DNA of 43,349 nucleotides, taken from NCBI GenBank assembly GCA_024402475.1, contig JAKSTQ010000019.1, positions 1 through 43,349 of the forward strand. Reading direction: 5' to 3'. Shown piece after piece: positions 35,762 to 43,303 of the stretch (position 1 is the stretch's first letter; every line of letters begins with the position of its first letter). Origin of the DNA: Treponema sp. Lineage in GTDB: Bacteria; Spirochaetota; Spirochaetia; Treponematales; Treponemataceae. The notes beneath the pieces are model-generated. The model worked only from the letters and a program-made list of their open reading frames with translations. It did not search any database and was not told the DNA's origin. The translations under genes were made by a program, and so were the position numbers.

Positions 35762-35817
35762 ACCTGAGAAAAAAAGTTGTTGCAATATAGGTAAATTGCA
35801 TAGTTTGTTTCTCAGGT
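35762..35817. repeat. Nested inverted repeat between island genes 4 and 5
   Basis: ACCTGAGAAA (35762-35771) and TTTCTCAGGT (35808-35817) form a perfect 10-bp outer arm. TGCAAT (35781-35786) and ATTGCA (35795-35800) form an inner arm. As RNA this is a two-tier hairpin without a T-run, so it is more likely a processing/attenuation element or operator than a terminator. The inner pair matches the TGCAATT/AATTGCA pair near the repressor. Confidence 0.55.
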
Positions 35818-35831
35818 AAACATGAATTAGC

Positions 35832-36494
35832 ATGGTGAGAAAGTGGGGAATGAGTGAAATTAAACAGTCAGATATAATCAAGTATAAGAGCAAATATGAT
35901 AGAAATATTGCATATAAGTTACTGAAAAAATTGCGGGAGAAAACCCGCTTAAAACCAAATTTAATTGCAAAACCAGTTGGTACCATTGTTAATTGCCTTG
36001 GTCATTTTATTTCTGCTCTTGATAATCCAGAGACTCCAATGCAGATAAAATTTCAAGTTATGTGTGCTGTTGGATATATTGTGGCACCAGTAGATTTAAT
36101 ACCTGATGCAATACCCATTGTGGGTTTCGCTGACGATGTAGGAGCTGCAAATTTAGTAATTGATCAAGTCCAGATATATTCAACTTTTTCATTACAGGAA
36201 TTGGATGATGAAATTGATGGAATAATCAATACACATGAAGAAAATTTACCTGCAATTATCGAAGGTCAGGTTTTAAGCATTGAGAAGCAGGCAGATGAAG
36301 ATAATGTTACTACGCAAACATATAATTCAGAAAATATATCATTTGAGCAATTGAAAAGTGACATACAACATGGAAATGATTTATATCAGCAATTCTTAGA
36401 TGAGAATCAGGAATTAAATGCAGAATATAACAACCTTACTAAAGAAGGGATAAAAAAATCTTCTTCAATGTGGGATGCAATAAATAAAATCTAA
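35832..36494 (+). CDS. DUF1232 (YkvA-like) protein, island gene 5
   Basis: The 220-residue protein contains a DUF1232 segment at about residues 70-105: VGYIVAPVDLIPDAIPIVGF followed by ADDVGAANLV. This is the conserved helical hairpin of YkvA proteins, which are probably membrane-associated. The C-terminal third is an acidic coiled coil. Start choice is uncertain: ATG 35832 has no Shine-Dalgarno, and ATG 35850 has GGGG too close. The function of DUF1232 is not established. Confidence 0.75.
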   Translation: MVRKWGMSEIKQSDIIKYKSKYDRNIAYKLLKKLREKTRLKPNLIAKPVGTIVNCLGHFISALDNPETPMQIKFQVMCAVGYIVAPVDLIPDAIPIVGFADDVGAANLVIDQVQIYSTFSLQELDDEIDGIINTHEENLPAIIEGQVLSIEKQADEDNVTTQTYNSENISFEQLKSDIQHGNDLYQQFLDENQELNAEYNNLTKEGIKKSSSMWDAINKI

Positions 36495-36515
36495 TTATTA
36501 GACAGGTTAGTAAAT

Positions 36516-38528
36516 ATGGAATTAGAAAGACAGAATCAGGAAATAGTACAGGCTGCAAATCAAGCAGTAGAACAGAAACAGTCAATGAGCGCAAGAATTA
36601 TGCAGTTTGCAACAGATGCAACACGTATACTTTCTACAACAGCAGATAATTTGCAGAAAATAAAAGAGACTGGATTTATAGACAGACTTTTTGCTTTGTT
36701 GCCAAATAGAGAAAAAAAAGCTGTTAGTGAAATCACAAAAGAAGAGTTTGAAGAATTAAAACAGTTTGCATGGGCATCCCTTGAAGTTATAAATCAACGC
36801 GAGCTCCTTACAGCAGATGCATTAATCACAGTAAAGAATAATCTTAATTCGCTTGTTGTTGAGCAGAGTGAAATGAAAGATGCTATTACTGAAATGGCTC
36901 AAAGGGTTGCGGACCGTTTTGCTAATTTTGAAAATCGTGTTGCTAAAGTGGAATCCTCACAGAATCTGGAAACATGGGTTTCTAACTTAAAATATGACGA
37001 GGCATATGAAAATATTCCAGAAACAATTAAGTTCCTAAAACTTATAAAAGGGTTCTATTTAAATAAGCAGGGCGATTATACTTCAAATGAAATTAAATCG
37101 TTAAAACGCGCTCTTGATAATGTCGGCTTTGATTTTAGATCTAAGATTTCATTAGAGAAATTACTGGATAATTTGATTGAAGAATTGCAGACCTTTGATG
37201 AAAAGAAATATCTTCAGATTACAAAAGTTGAATTACCAGATGGGGATGTGCCTTCTGCAAAAGAATTGGCAAATACACTTTCTGTTCCAAGTTTTGTAGC
37301 AATCTGTTCGTTACCAGAGAATAAGAAACTTTTGGAAGATGCGGTTGAAGATTTGCGTGAAGACTTGGGGATTAGTTATGAAAAAGCTTTGCAGAGAGTT
37401 GTAAAACGCAGAATTGCAAAAACAAATGGAATTGATTTGTCAGTAGAAACATCATTATTTGATTTAGGAATAGAACTGATTTCCTGTTATTCAGTTGCTC
37501 CTGAATTATTTGGAATTGAGGAAACAACTGAAGATCAGGTTCAACAGATAGAAGATGACGAGTGTTCTGATGACTATCAATTAACAGGTATTCTGGAAGG
37601 AATAGATTTGGACGATTTGAGTGAAGATTATTCAATTTATGATTTAGAAGATCTTCTTGAAGCTGAAGAAAAAACTAATAATCCTGTTATTCAAAGAGCA
37701 ATTGGAGAACAATATTATTTTGGAATGGAAGATGATGATGGTAATTCTTTGGTAGATCAAGATTATGAAGAAGCAAAATATTGGTATGAAAAGGCATTTA
37801 AGACAGGTTATAGTGATGCTGGTTTTGATCTTGCTTATATGTATAAAAATGGTCAGGGGGTTGAGCCTGATATAAATATCACTAAAAACATATATGAATT
37901 AATTATAGAACAGACAACAGGTGGTACTATTGGTAATGAGGCTAAGGCCGCTGATGAACTTGGAAAAATATATGAAGAAAATGATGATTTAGAAAGTGCA
38001 TTTGCATATTTCAAGCAGGCTGCAGATCAGGGATATGAATGGGCTTATTTAAAAGTATCACTCAGGTATGAAGATGGTCATGGCGTTGAGCCGGATTCAA
38101 AAAAATCAATTTACTGGATGAAAAAAGCTTGTGAAGCAGAAGATGATTCGGTAGCGGGTTGTGGATGGTTCTACTTAGGCCTGTGGTATTATAATGGTGA
38201 GAATGGTTGTGAAAAAAATCTAGAAAAAGCATTTGAATATAACAAAATTGCCGCAGAAAAAAATATTTCTGCAGCTCAAAATCGGCTTGGTTGGTTTTAT
38301 GACCATGGAAAATATGTAGACGAGGATAACGAAAAGGCTGTGTATTGGTATAAAAAGGCTTTAGAGTCGGATGAAAATAATTTTGCTGCAAAAATAAATT
38401 TAGGTATAAAGTATTATTATGGAAGTGGTACTGATATTGATGAAAATTATGGACTCCAATTAATTCAAGAAGCCGCTGATGCAGGAAGTGAGGAAGCACA
38501 AGATTGGCTTAAGAAATATAAGAAATAA
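36516..38528 (+). CDS. Large coiled-coil and Sel1-repeat protein, island gene 6
   Basis: The 670-residue protein has an N-terminal coiled coil (about 1-150), a helical middle region (about 150-390) with an acidic linker, and five or six Sel1-type repeats (about 400-665). Typical repeats read AKYWYEKAFKTGYSDAGFDL and FAYFKQAADQGYEWAYLKVS. Sel1 repeats are TPR-like scaffolds for protein partners. It is the last and largest gene of the island, followed directly by the second terminator copy, and could organise the other island products. Confidence 0.8.
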   Translation: MELERQNQEIVQAANQAVEQKQSMSARIMQFATDATRILSTTADNLQKIKETGFIDRLFALLPNREKKAVSEITKEEFEELKQFAWASLEVINQRELLTADALITVKNNLNSLVVEQSEMKDAITEMAQRVADRFANFENRVAKVESSQNLETWVSNLKYDEAYENIPETIKFLKLIKGFYLNKQGDYTSNEIKSLKRALDNVGFDFRSKISLEKLLDNLIEELQTFDEKKYLQITKVELPDGDVPSAKELANTLSVPSFVAICSLPENKKLLEDAVEDLREDLGISYEKALQRVVKRRIAKTNGIDLSVETSLFDLGIELISCYSVAPELFGIEETTEDQVQQIEDDECSDDYQLTGILEGIDLDDLSEDYSIYDLEDLLEAEEKTNNPVIQRAIGEQYYFGMEDDDGNSLVDQDYEEAKYWYEKAFKTGYSDAGFDLAYMYKNGQGVEPDINITKNIYELIIEQTTGGTIGNEAKAADELGKIYEENDDLESAFAYFKQAADQGYEWAYLKVSLRYEDGHGVEPDSKKSIYWMKKACEAEDDSVAGCGWFYLGLWYYNGENGCEKNLEKAFEYNKIAAEKNISAAQNRLGWFYDHGKYVDEDNEKAVYWYKKALESDENNFAAKINLGIKYYYGSGTDIDENYGLQLIQEAADAGSEEAQDWLKKYKK

Positions 38529-38543
38529 TACATTCAGCAAATA

Positions 38544-38586
38544 AATGAAAATCGCTCTTCGTAAGAAGGGCGATTTTTTTTGGTTT
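38544..38586 (+). repeat. Direct repeat copy 2, duplicate of the flaB terminator
   Basis: Identical to 32683-32727 apart from 8 instead of 10 T residues. It serves as terminator for the island operon and marks the right boundary of the island. Sequence on either side of the two copies differs. Confidence 0.9.
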
Positions 38587-38656
38587 AACCATCCCATAAT
38601 CAAAATTCCCGCTGGTTTATCATCCCTTCAATTTATGCTAAACTTTAGGCATAAAT
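38581..38656 (+). promoter_or_regulatory. Repeat-rich promoter region of the GNAT gene
   Basis: A direct repeat TGGTTTAACCATCCC (38581-38595) / TGGTTTATCATCCC (38613-38626) is followed by an 8-bp dyad ATTTATGC-N10-GCATAAAT (38631-38656). These could be binding sites for a regulator. No clear -35 is visible. Confidence 0.4.
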
Positions 38657-38673
38657 TGTTAATAAGGAATTTT

Positions 38674-39186
38674 ATGGAACAGATTAGGTTTAGGGCGGGG
38701 ACGGCTGAGGATCTGGATGAGATTTTTGGGTTTGTGAAGGCTGCGATTGAGAAAATGATTTTGCAGGATATTCCGCAGTGGGATGAGATTTATCCGACCA
38801 GGGATGATTTTGCGGCTGATATTGAAAGCGGGAATCTTTATGTTGGGGAACTTGACGGCAGGCTTGTCTGCGTTTATGTGCTGAGTAAAGATTGTGATGA
38901 AGAATATAACAATGCTCAGTGGAAAACTGATACTGATAATTTTATTGTTCTTCACCGGATTGTTGTTAACCCTGATTTTCAGAATCAGGGAATTGGCCGT
39001 CTGACTATGGAGCACATCATTGATTCACTTAGGGAACAGAAAGTCCAGTCTCTTCGCCTTGATGTGTTCAGCTTAAATCCATATTCACAAAGGCTTTATG
39101 ATAAACTTGGTTTTGTTAGAACCGGTCAGGCTAACTGGCGAAAGGGTCTGTTCTATCTTATGGAAAAAGTTTTACCTACAAATTAG
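38674..39186 (+). CDS. GNAT-family N-acetyltransferase
   Basis: The 170-residue protein has the GNAT core: IRFRAGTAEDLDEIF at the start, then LHRIVVNPDFQNQGIGRLTM with the acetyl-CoA loop QxxGIG, and SLNPYSQRLYDKLGFVRTG. The substrate is unknown. Start at ATG 38674, with AAGGA 7 nt before it. The frame extends upstream into the repeat and should not be used. Its 3' end overlaps the convergent recR by 11 bp. Confidence 0.85.
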   Translation: MEQIRFRAGTAEDLDEIFGFVKAAIEKMILQDIPQWDEIYPTRDDFAADIESGNLYVGELDGRLVCVYVLSKDCDEEYNNAQWKTDTDNFIVLHRIVVNPDFQNQGIGRLTMEHIIDSLREQKVQSLRLDVFSLNPYSQRLYDKLGFVRTGQANWRKGLFYLMEKVLPTN

Positions 39187-39766
39187 TTCGTCCGCGGAAG
39201 CTTCGGGCAAGTGTAAGTTTGTCTGCGTATTCAAGGTCTCCGCCTACAGGAAGGCCTGATGCAAGACGAGTGATTTTAATTTCTGCTGCTGCCTGAAGAA
39301 CGCGCTGTAAGTAGAGGGCTGTTGTGTCGCCTTCGACGGTAGGATTTGTTGCGATGATAATTTCTTTTACTGAACCATCTGCCACGCGTTTTAACAGGTT
39401 CTGAATGTTCAGCTGTTCAGGGCCAATGCCTTCAAGTGGAGAAATTACGCCTCCAAGAACATGAAAGAGTCCCTGGAACTCATGTGAATTTTCGATTGTC
39501 TGGACATCCTGAGGCTGTTCAACTACGCAGATTGTAGTTCTGTCCCTTAAGTTGTTTGAACAGACTGGACATGGATCTTCGCTTGTCCATGAACCGCAGA
39601 TTGAGCAGGGTTTTATTTTGTCCTGAAGGGTTGCCATCTGGCGGGCAAAGGTTTCGACATAAGTTCTGTCAGCGCGCAGTAAATAGTTTACAAGACGGCC
39701 GGCAGATTTTTTACCGATTCCCGGAAGGCGGGCAAAACTTTCAGTAAGTTCTTCGAGTGCATTCAT
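39176..39766 (-). CDS. recR: Recombination protein RecR
   Basis: The 196-residue protein has an N-terminal helix-hairpin-helix (LPGIGKKSAGRLVNYLL), a zinc finger (Cys54, 57, 66, 69) and a Toprim domain (TICVVEQPQDV; NPTVEGDTTALYL). It acts with RecO/RecF in gap repair. It follows ybaB by 12 nt in the dnaX-ybaB-recR order that is conserved in many bacteria. Confidence 0.95.
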   Translation of the reverse strand: MNALEELTESFARLPGIGKKSAGRLVNYLLRADRTYVETFARQMATLQDKIKPCSICGSWTSEDPCPVCSNNLRDRTTICVVEQPQDVQTIENSHEFQGLFHVLGGVISPLEGIGPEQLNIQNLLKRVADGSVKEIIIATNPTVEGDTTALYLQRVLQAAAEIKITRLASGLPVGGDLEYADKLTLARSFRGRTNL

Positions 39767-39778
39767 TATTTTTTTGCC

Positions 39779-40081
39779 TTAAAGTCCAAGCCCCATTCCC
39801 GAAAGAAGAGGTCCGTACTTTGCTTTGATTGCTTCCTGGATTTTTGAAAGTGCATCATGGTGAGCAGCAATAATTAAATCCTGGAGCATTGTAATATCGC
39901 GGGGGTCAACACAAAGCGGATCGAGCTTCATGGAAACAATTTCCATTTTGCCGTTAATTGTTACATTTACGATGTTTCCGCCAGAAGAGCCGGTTGCAGT
40001 AATTGCTGCAAGTTCTTCCTGGACGTTCCCCATTTTTTCTTTGATTTCACCAAGGCTTTTCATAAGGTCAAATGGATTCAT
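39779..40081 (-). CDS. ybaB: YbaB/EbfC nucleoid-associated protein
   Basis: The 100-residue protein has the family layout: helix (MNPFDLMKSLGEIKEKMGNV), strand with GNIVNVTINGKMEIVSMKLDP and a final helix. It binds DNA as a tweezer-like dimer. Position between dnaX and recR is the standard one and supports the call. A purine-rich AGAAGC precedes the ATG. Confidence 0.92.
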   Translation of the reverse strand: MNPFDLMKSLGEIKEKMGNVQEELAAITATGSSGGNIVNVTINGKMEIVSMKLDPLCVDPRDITMLQDLIIAAHHDALSKIQEAIKAKYGPLLSGMGLGL

Positions 40082-40128
40082 TATTGCTTCTCCCGATAAG
40101 TTGTCGTTTTGTATAAATATTAAAATTA

Positions 40129-41892
40129 CTAGGCGTTTTCAATTGTACCTTTAAAGATTTTCTGGACGATTTCTACCTGAACAGGAACCTGGACCGGCTG
40201 GGCTGCGGCTTCCTGCGTATCTTCGTAAAGGAATTTAACTGTTATGTTTGTTCCCATTATTCCTGAAATACACTGGTTGATGTTACGAACCTGACGGTCA
40301 AGTGTACTTTTCTGGTAAGAGGAAACTGTATATGCTGTAAGTTCTGTTCCGTTGATGTTCCAGTTAGAAGTCTGGTTAAGGGAAGACGCGGTAAAAGCAT
40401 CTTCTACAGACAGTGTTGCAACTGCCTTTGCTTTGAGAGCATCTAAAGAAATCTGTCCTGGTGCAAAATCAGAAGTTACTGGTTTTTCTGCTGCCACTGA
40501 TTGTTCAGGCGGCAGGGCACCGCCATTATGAAAAGGGTGTGGAGCATCTCCAGATGATTCATAGTCTGAAGGCGGATATTCTACCGGAGGAACATCCTGT
40601 GCAGGAGGAGGCGGTGGGGCCTGGAAACTCTGGCTTAATGCAGAAAAGGTTTTCATTCCGCCGGGAGTTCCATGCTGCATGGTTCCATAACTTGAAGGAT
40701 TTGAATACTGTCCGTCTGATTGCTGTGTATTAGCAGGAATTCCAGGACTTGTCATTAAAAGTCCCTGTGCCTGATCGATTGCTTTTTTTACTTCCGCAGG
40801 GCTGACATATTCACTTAACCAGCACAGTTTTGAAAAAGCAAGTTCAAGTTCGTAGCGAGGCGAAAGTGAATAACGGATGTCACGATAAAGCTGAAGGAAA
40901 ATACTTAAAGCTCTTTCAAGCTGAATTGAATTCCATTTGTCCAGAACTTTTGTGCTGTAACGTTCTGGGGCCTGTCCTAAAAGCGATTCTTTTTTTATTC
41001 CGTTTTTAATGAGAAGAAGGCTTCTGAGGTAGTCGGCAGAGTTTGTGATAAGCTGGTCGATTGAAATTCCTGCCTGAAGGAATTCGTCAAGATTGTCTTC
41101 CATTGCCTGAGGATTTGAATCTGCGCAGTTTTCGAAAATCTGGTTAAGGCGTTCTGTTCCTACAAGGCCCAGCTTGTCACGGATTTTTTCGTATGTGATA
41201 TGTCCGTCACTGAAAGCAGCTACCTGGTCAAAAAGGGTGTAGGCATCGCGCATTGAACCAGTTGATTCACGGGCAATCCAATAGAGGGCTTCGTCTTCTG
41301 CTGTGATGCCGATTTCTGTGCATGCCTTTGCAAGCTGTTCTTTAACGCGGTCAATTGGAATGAGGCGGAAGTTGAACTGCTGGCAGCGGGATTTTATGGT
41401 TGCAGGAACTTTCTGAAGTTCTGTAGTTGCAAAGATAAAGATGACATATGGTGGTGGTTCTTCGATTGTTTTGAGAAGTGCGTTGAATGCATTTGTTGTA
41501 AGCATGTGGACTTCGTCAATGATGTAAATCTTGTAACGGCTTGAGTTTGGCGGGAACATGACTTCGTCTTTGATTGTGCGGATGTCATTTACACTTGTGT
41601 TTGAGGCACCGTCGATTTCGATTACGTCGAGACTTGAACCTTTTGTGATTTCCTGACAGGTAGAACATGTGCCGCAGGGAGTTACTGTTGGACCGTTCTG
41701 GCAGTTGAGTGCCTTTGCAAGAATTCGGGCTGTAGAGGTTTTTCCACATCCGCGTGGTCCTGTGAACAGATATGCATGAGCGATTTTGTTCGATTCGATT
41801 GAGTTTTTAAGAGTCGCCGCAACAAATTCCTGACCGATAAGATCATCAAATTTCTGGGGGCGAAGTCGGGTTGCTGTTACTTCATATGCCAT
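40129..41892 (-). CDS. dnaX: DNA polymerase III gamma/tau subunit
   Basis: The 587-residue protein has the AAA+ clamp-loader ATPase: Walker A GPRGCGKT (45-52), zinc-binding Cys64, 73, 76, 79, Walker B DEVHML and sensor SRCQ. The collar domain is followed by a Pro/Gln-rich linker (about 385-450) and a tau-type C-terminal domain. TATAAT (41906-41901, minus) ends 8 nt before the ATG, so the message is nearly leaderless. It heads dnaX-ybaB-recR. Confidence 0.95.
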   Translation of the reverse strand: MAYEVTATRLRPQKFDDLIGQEFVAATLKNSIESNKIAHAYLFTGPRGCGKTSTARILAKALNCQNGPTVTPCGTCSTCQEITKGSSLDVIEIDGASNTSVNDIRTIKDEVMFPPNSSRYKIYIIDEVHMLTTNAFNALLKTIEEPPPYVIFIFATTELQKVPATIKSRCQQFNFRLIPIDRVKEQLAKACTEIGITAEDEALYWIARESTGSMRDAYTLFDQVAAFSDGHITYEKIRDKLGLVGTERLNQIFENCADSNPQAMEDNLDEFLQAGISIDQLITNSADYLRSLLLIKNGIKKESLLGQAPERYSTKVLDKWNSIQLERALSIFLQLYRDIRYSLSPRYELELAFSKLCWLSEYVSPAEVKKAIDQAQGLLMTSPGIPANTQQSDGQYSNPSSYGTMQHGTPGGMKTFSALSQSFQAPPPPPAQDVPPVEYPPSDYESSGDAPHPFHNGGALPPEQSVAAEKPVTSDFAPGQISLDALKAKAVATLSVEDAFTASSLNQTSNWNINGTELTAYTVSSYQKSTLDRQVRNINQCISGIMGTNITVKFLYEDTQEAAAQPVQVPVQVEIVQKIFKGTIENA

Positions 41893-42082
41893 AGACTTAT
41901 ATTATAGTAAAAAAAAGGGCTGTCGGCAAGGATGGAAAGGGGATTTCAATTTTACAGGAATCAGTTTCTAAAACGGGGCGTTGCGGGGTGTCCCCGCAGA
42001 AGGGGTAGCGGAAAACGTAAGCAGCTTGCTGCGTCGTTTGAAGCGAGGGGAAGGCTTTCCCCTCAAAAAAACAGATGGGTGA
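41893..42082. other. Non-coding, three consecutive hairpins next to dnaX
   Basis: No gene is visible. GCGGGG-TGT-CCCCGC (41983-41997), GCAGC-TT-GCTGC (42021-42032) and AGGGGAA-GGCT-TTCCCCT (42046-42063) follow one another. This GC-rich block appears to have replaced the upstream part of the integrase remnant. Confidence 0.5.
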
Positions 42083-42190
42083 ATCCTCAAACCGGGACAC
42101 AGCGATGTTCGTACTACCATGATTTATACTCATGTCCTGCAGAATAAAACCCGGGAAGTTATCAGTCCTTTGGACAGGATTTGGAATTAA
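42083..42190 (+). pseudogene. 3' remnant of an integron-type tyrosine recombinase
   Basis: An open frame without start encodes [20 protein letters not shown] followed by [14 protein letters not shown] contains the third catalytic-pocket residue (His of GHS) and the nucleophilic Tyr of tyrosine recombinases. The SPLD tail is typical of integron integrases. A stop precedes it, and the catalytic domain upstream is missing. It reads toward the cassette and attC on its right, the orientation I recall for the T. denticola integron. Confidence 0.75.
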
Positions 42191-42399
42191 AGGAGGAAAT
42201 GAAGTGGAGTGGGTGGATAAAAAAAGGTGGTGGACTTATACGGATAGGCATAAGATTCTAGTTTTTGTGCGGATGCTGTGGTATAATGGGGGGGTACGTA
42301 TTTATTGTAAGCTTATGCGGATATGGATAAGGATTTATGATGGATATGGAGAAAATGTGTTATGGCGACAGGCACACTGGCCTGCTTTGTAAGAAAAGA
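42191..42399 (+). other. Candidate attI/cassette junction region
   Basis: AGGAGG at 42191-42196 could serve a 62-codon GTG frame (42204-42392) or a 20-codon ATG frame (42199-42261). Neither looks like a known protein. TGG-TATAAT near 42280-42290 is a possible promoter. GTTATGG (42359-42365) resembles the attC right core GTTATGTGG and may be the recombination junction that starts the cassette. Confidence 0.35.
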
Positions 42400-43029
42400 A
42401 TGAAAAGAAAAAACATATTTATAAAAATATTAAAATATCTCCTTATAGTAGTTTTATCTTTACTCCTCGTTTGTTATATTGGACTAAATCTATTTGTAAA
42501 ATCAAAAGAATTAAAAGTAGATAAAAACAAATTGATAAATGATACAAATATTTCTTTATCAGACGAACAAATAAAAATTGCATGTCTTGTCCTGTATGGA
42601 CATATGAATCCAAAATTTCATAATTACTTTTTTCTCATAAATGATGCATTTTCAATCAGGAATAATGTTGCATTACATACTGCTTATATCTATATTGGTA
42701 AATATTATGACATTAGAACTTTAGGCGATACATCGATAGATTATCAAATAATTGATCTAGCAACTAAAAGATATGTAATGAAAAATATTGATTATAGATT
42801 ATGTTACAATTATTTACTTTCCAATACATATTTTGGAAATGAAAAATATGGTCTTACAAATGCATCTGAATTTTACTATTCAAAAAATTACAAGGAACTT
42901 ACATCCAAAGAATTTATAAGTTTATGCTTGCTAATAAAAAATCCATACATTTATGATTTTCTAGAAGAAAAAAATAAATCACTATGTGAAGAAAAAGTAA
43001 ATGAAATTTATTTAATGATTAATGAATAG
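42400..43029 (+). CDS. Cassette gene: degenerate GT51-like transglycosylase
   Basis: The 209-residue, very AT-rich protein has an N-terminal membrane helix (about 8-30). Its central and C-terminal pattern recalls family 51 peptidoglycan glycosyltransferases: a Y-N-Y-L-L-S-N-T-Y-F-G segment, then YGLTNASEFYYSKN and LTSKEFISLCLLIKNPYIYD. The expected catalytic EDxxFxxH is replaced by INDAFSIR, and the GASTITQQ loop is missing, so activity is doubtful. The frame opens at 42337 but crosses the presumed cassette junction, so ATG 42400 is preferred. Confidence 0.55.
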   Translation: MKRKNIFIKILKYLLIVVLSLLLVCYIGLNLFVKSKELKVDKNKLINDTNISLSDEQIKIACLVLYGHMNPKFHNYFFLINDAFSIRNNVALHTAYIYIGKYYDIRTLGDTSIDYQIIDLATKRYVMKNIDYRLCYNYLLSNTYFGNEKYGLTNASEFYYSKNYKELTSKEFISLCLLIKNPYIYDFLEEKNKSLCEEKVNEIYLMINE

Positions 43030-43042
43030 AGAAAAGTAGGAA

Positions 43043-43077
43043 TATTAAATCAGCAAGTCAGGCTTGCTGATTTAATT
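43043..43077 (+). terminator. Hairpin after the cassette gene
   Basis: TTAAATCAGCAAG and CTTGCTGATTTAA form a perfect 13-bp stem with loop TCAGG. The tail is only moderately T-rich. Confidence 0.6.
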
Positions 43078-43239
43078 AATTTAACTTTAGGGCGAAATAA
43101 AAGCAGCGGTTGTATGCGGCTTTACGCCGCTTAGGAAAAGTATAATAATAATAAAGGCATACGCTTCAAATGGTTGTACAGAATTTTCTAAAAGAAAAAA
43201 GGATTTAAGAAAGCTAATTCTGTATAAGATATATTTTTG

Positions 43240-43303
43240 CCATAACAAAGGTTCGTAGCCGACAGCGGGTCGAGCCCGCTGCGGTACAACCAGTTGTTAT
43301 GTG
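43240..43303 (+). repeat. Integron attC recombination site
   Basis: CATAACAA (43241-43248) and TTGTTATG (43294-43301) are perfect inverted outer core sites. Inside, GGTT, GTA, CCG and CAGCGGG on the left pair with CCCGCTG, CGG, TAC and AACC on the right. The left arm has three extra unpaired bases (C, G, A) exactly between those blocks. Extrahelical bases on one arm only are the hallmark of attC sites and set strand choice. The site closes the cassette at 42359-43296. Confidence 0.85.

Noticed and set aside
32683..38586. Island interpreted as a prophage
   Set aside because: Only a phage-type repressor is present. There is no integrase, replication, terminase, capsid, tail or lysis gene.
42204..42392. 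62-codon GTG frame with a good Shine-Dalgarno
   Set aside because: It is Trp- and Arg-rich because of TGG-rich DNA, matches no family I know and crosses the cassette junction. It is mentioned only in the region entry.
42337..42399. Upstream ATG for the cassette gene
   Set aside because: The extra 21 residues are unlike a signal region and cross the presumed cassette junction. The membrane helix starts naturally after ATG 42400.
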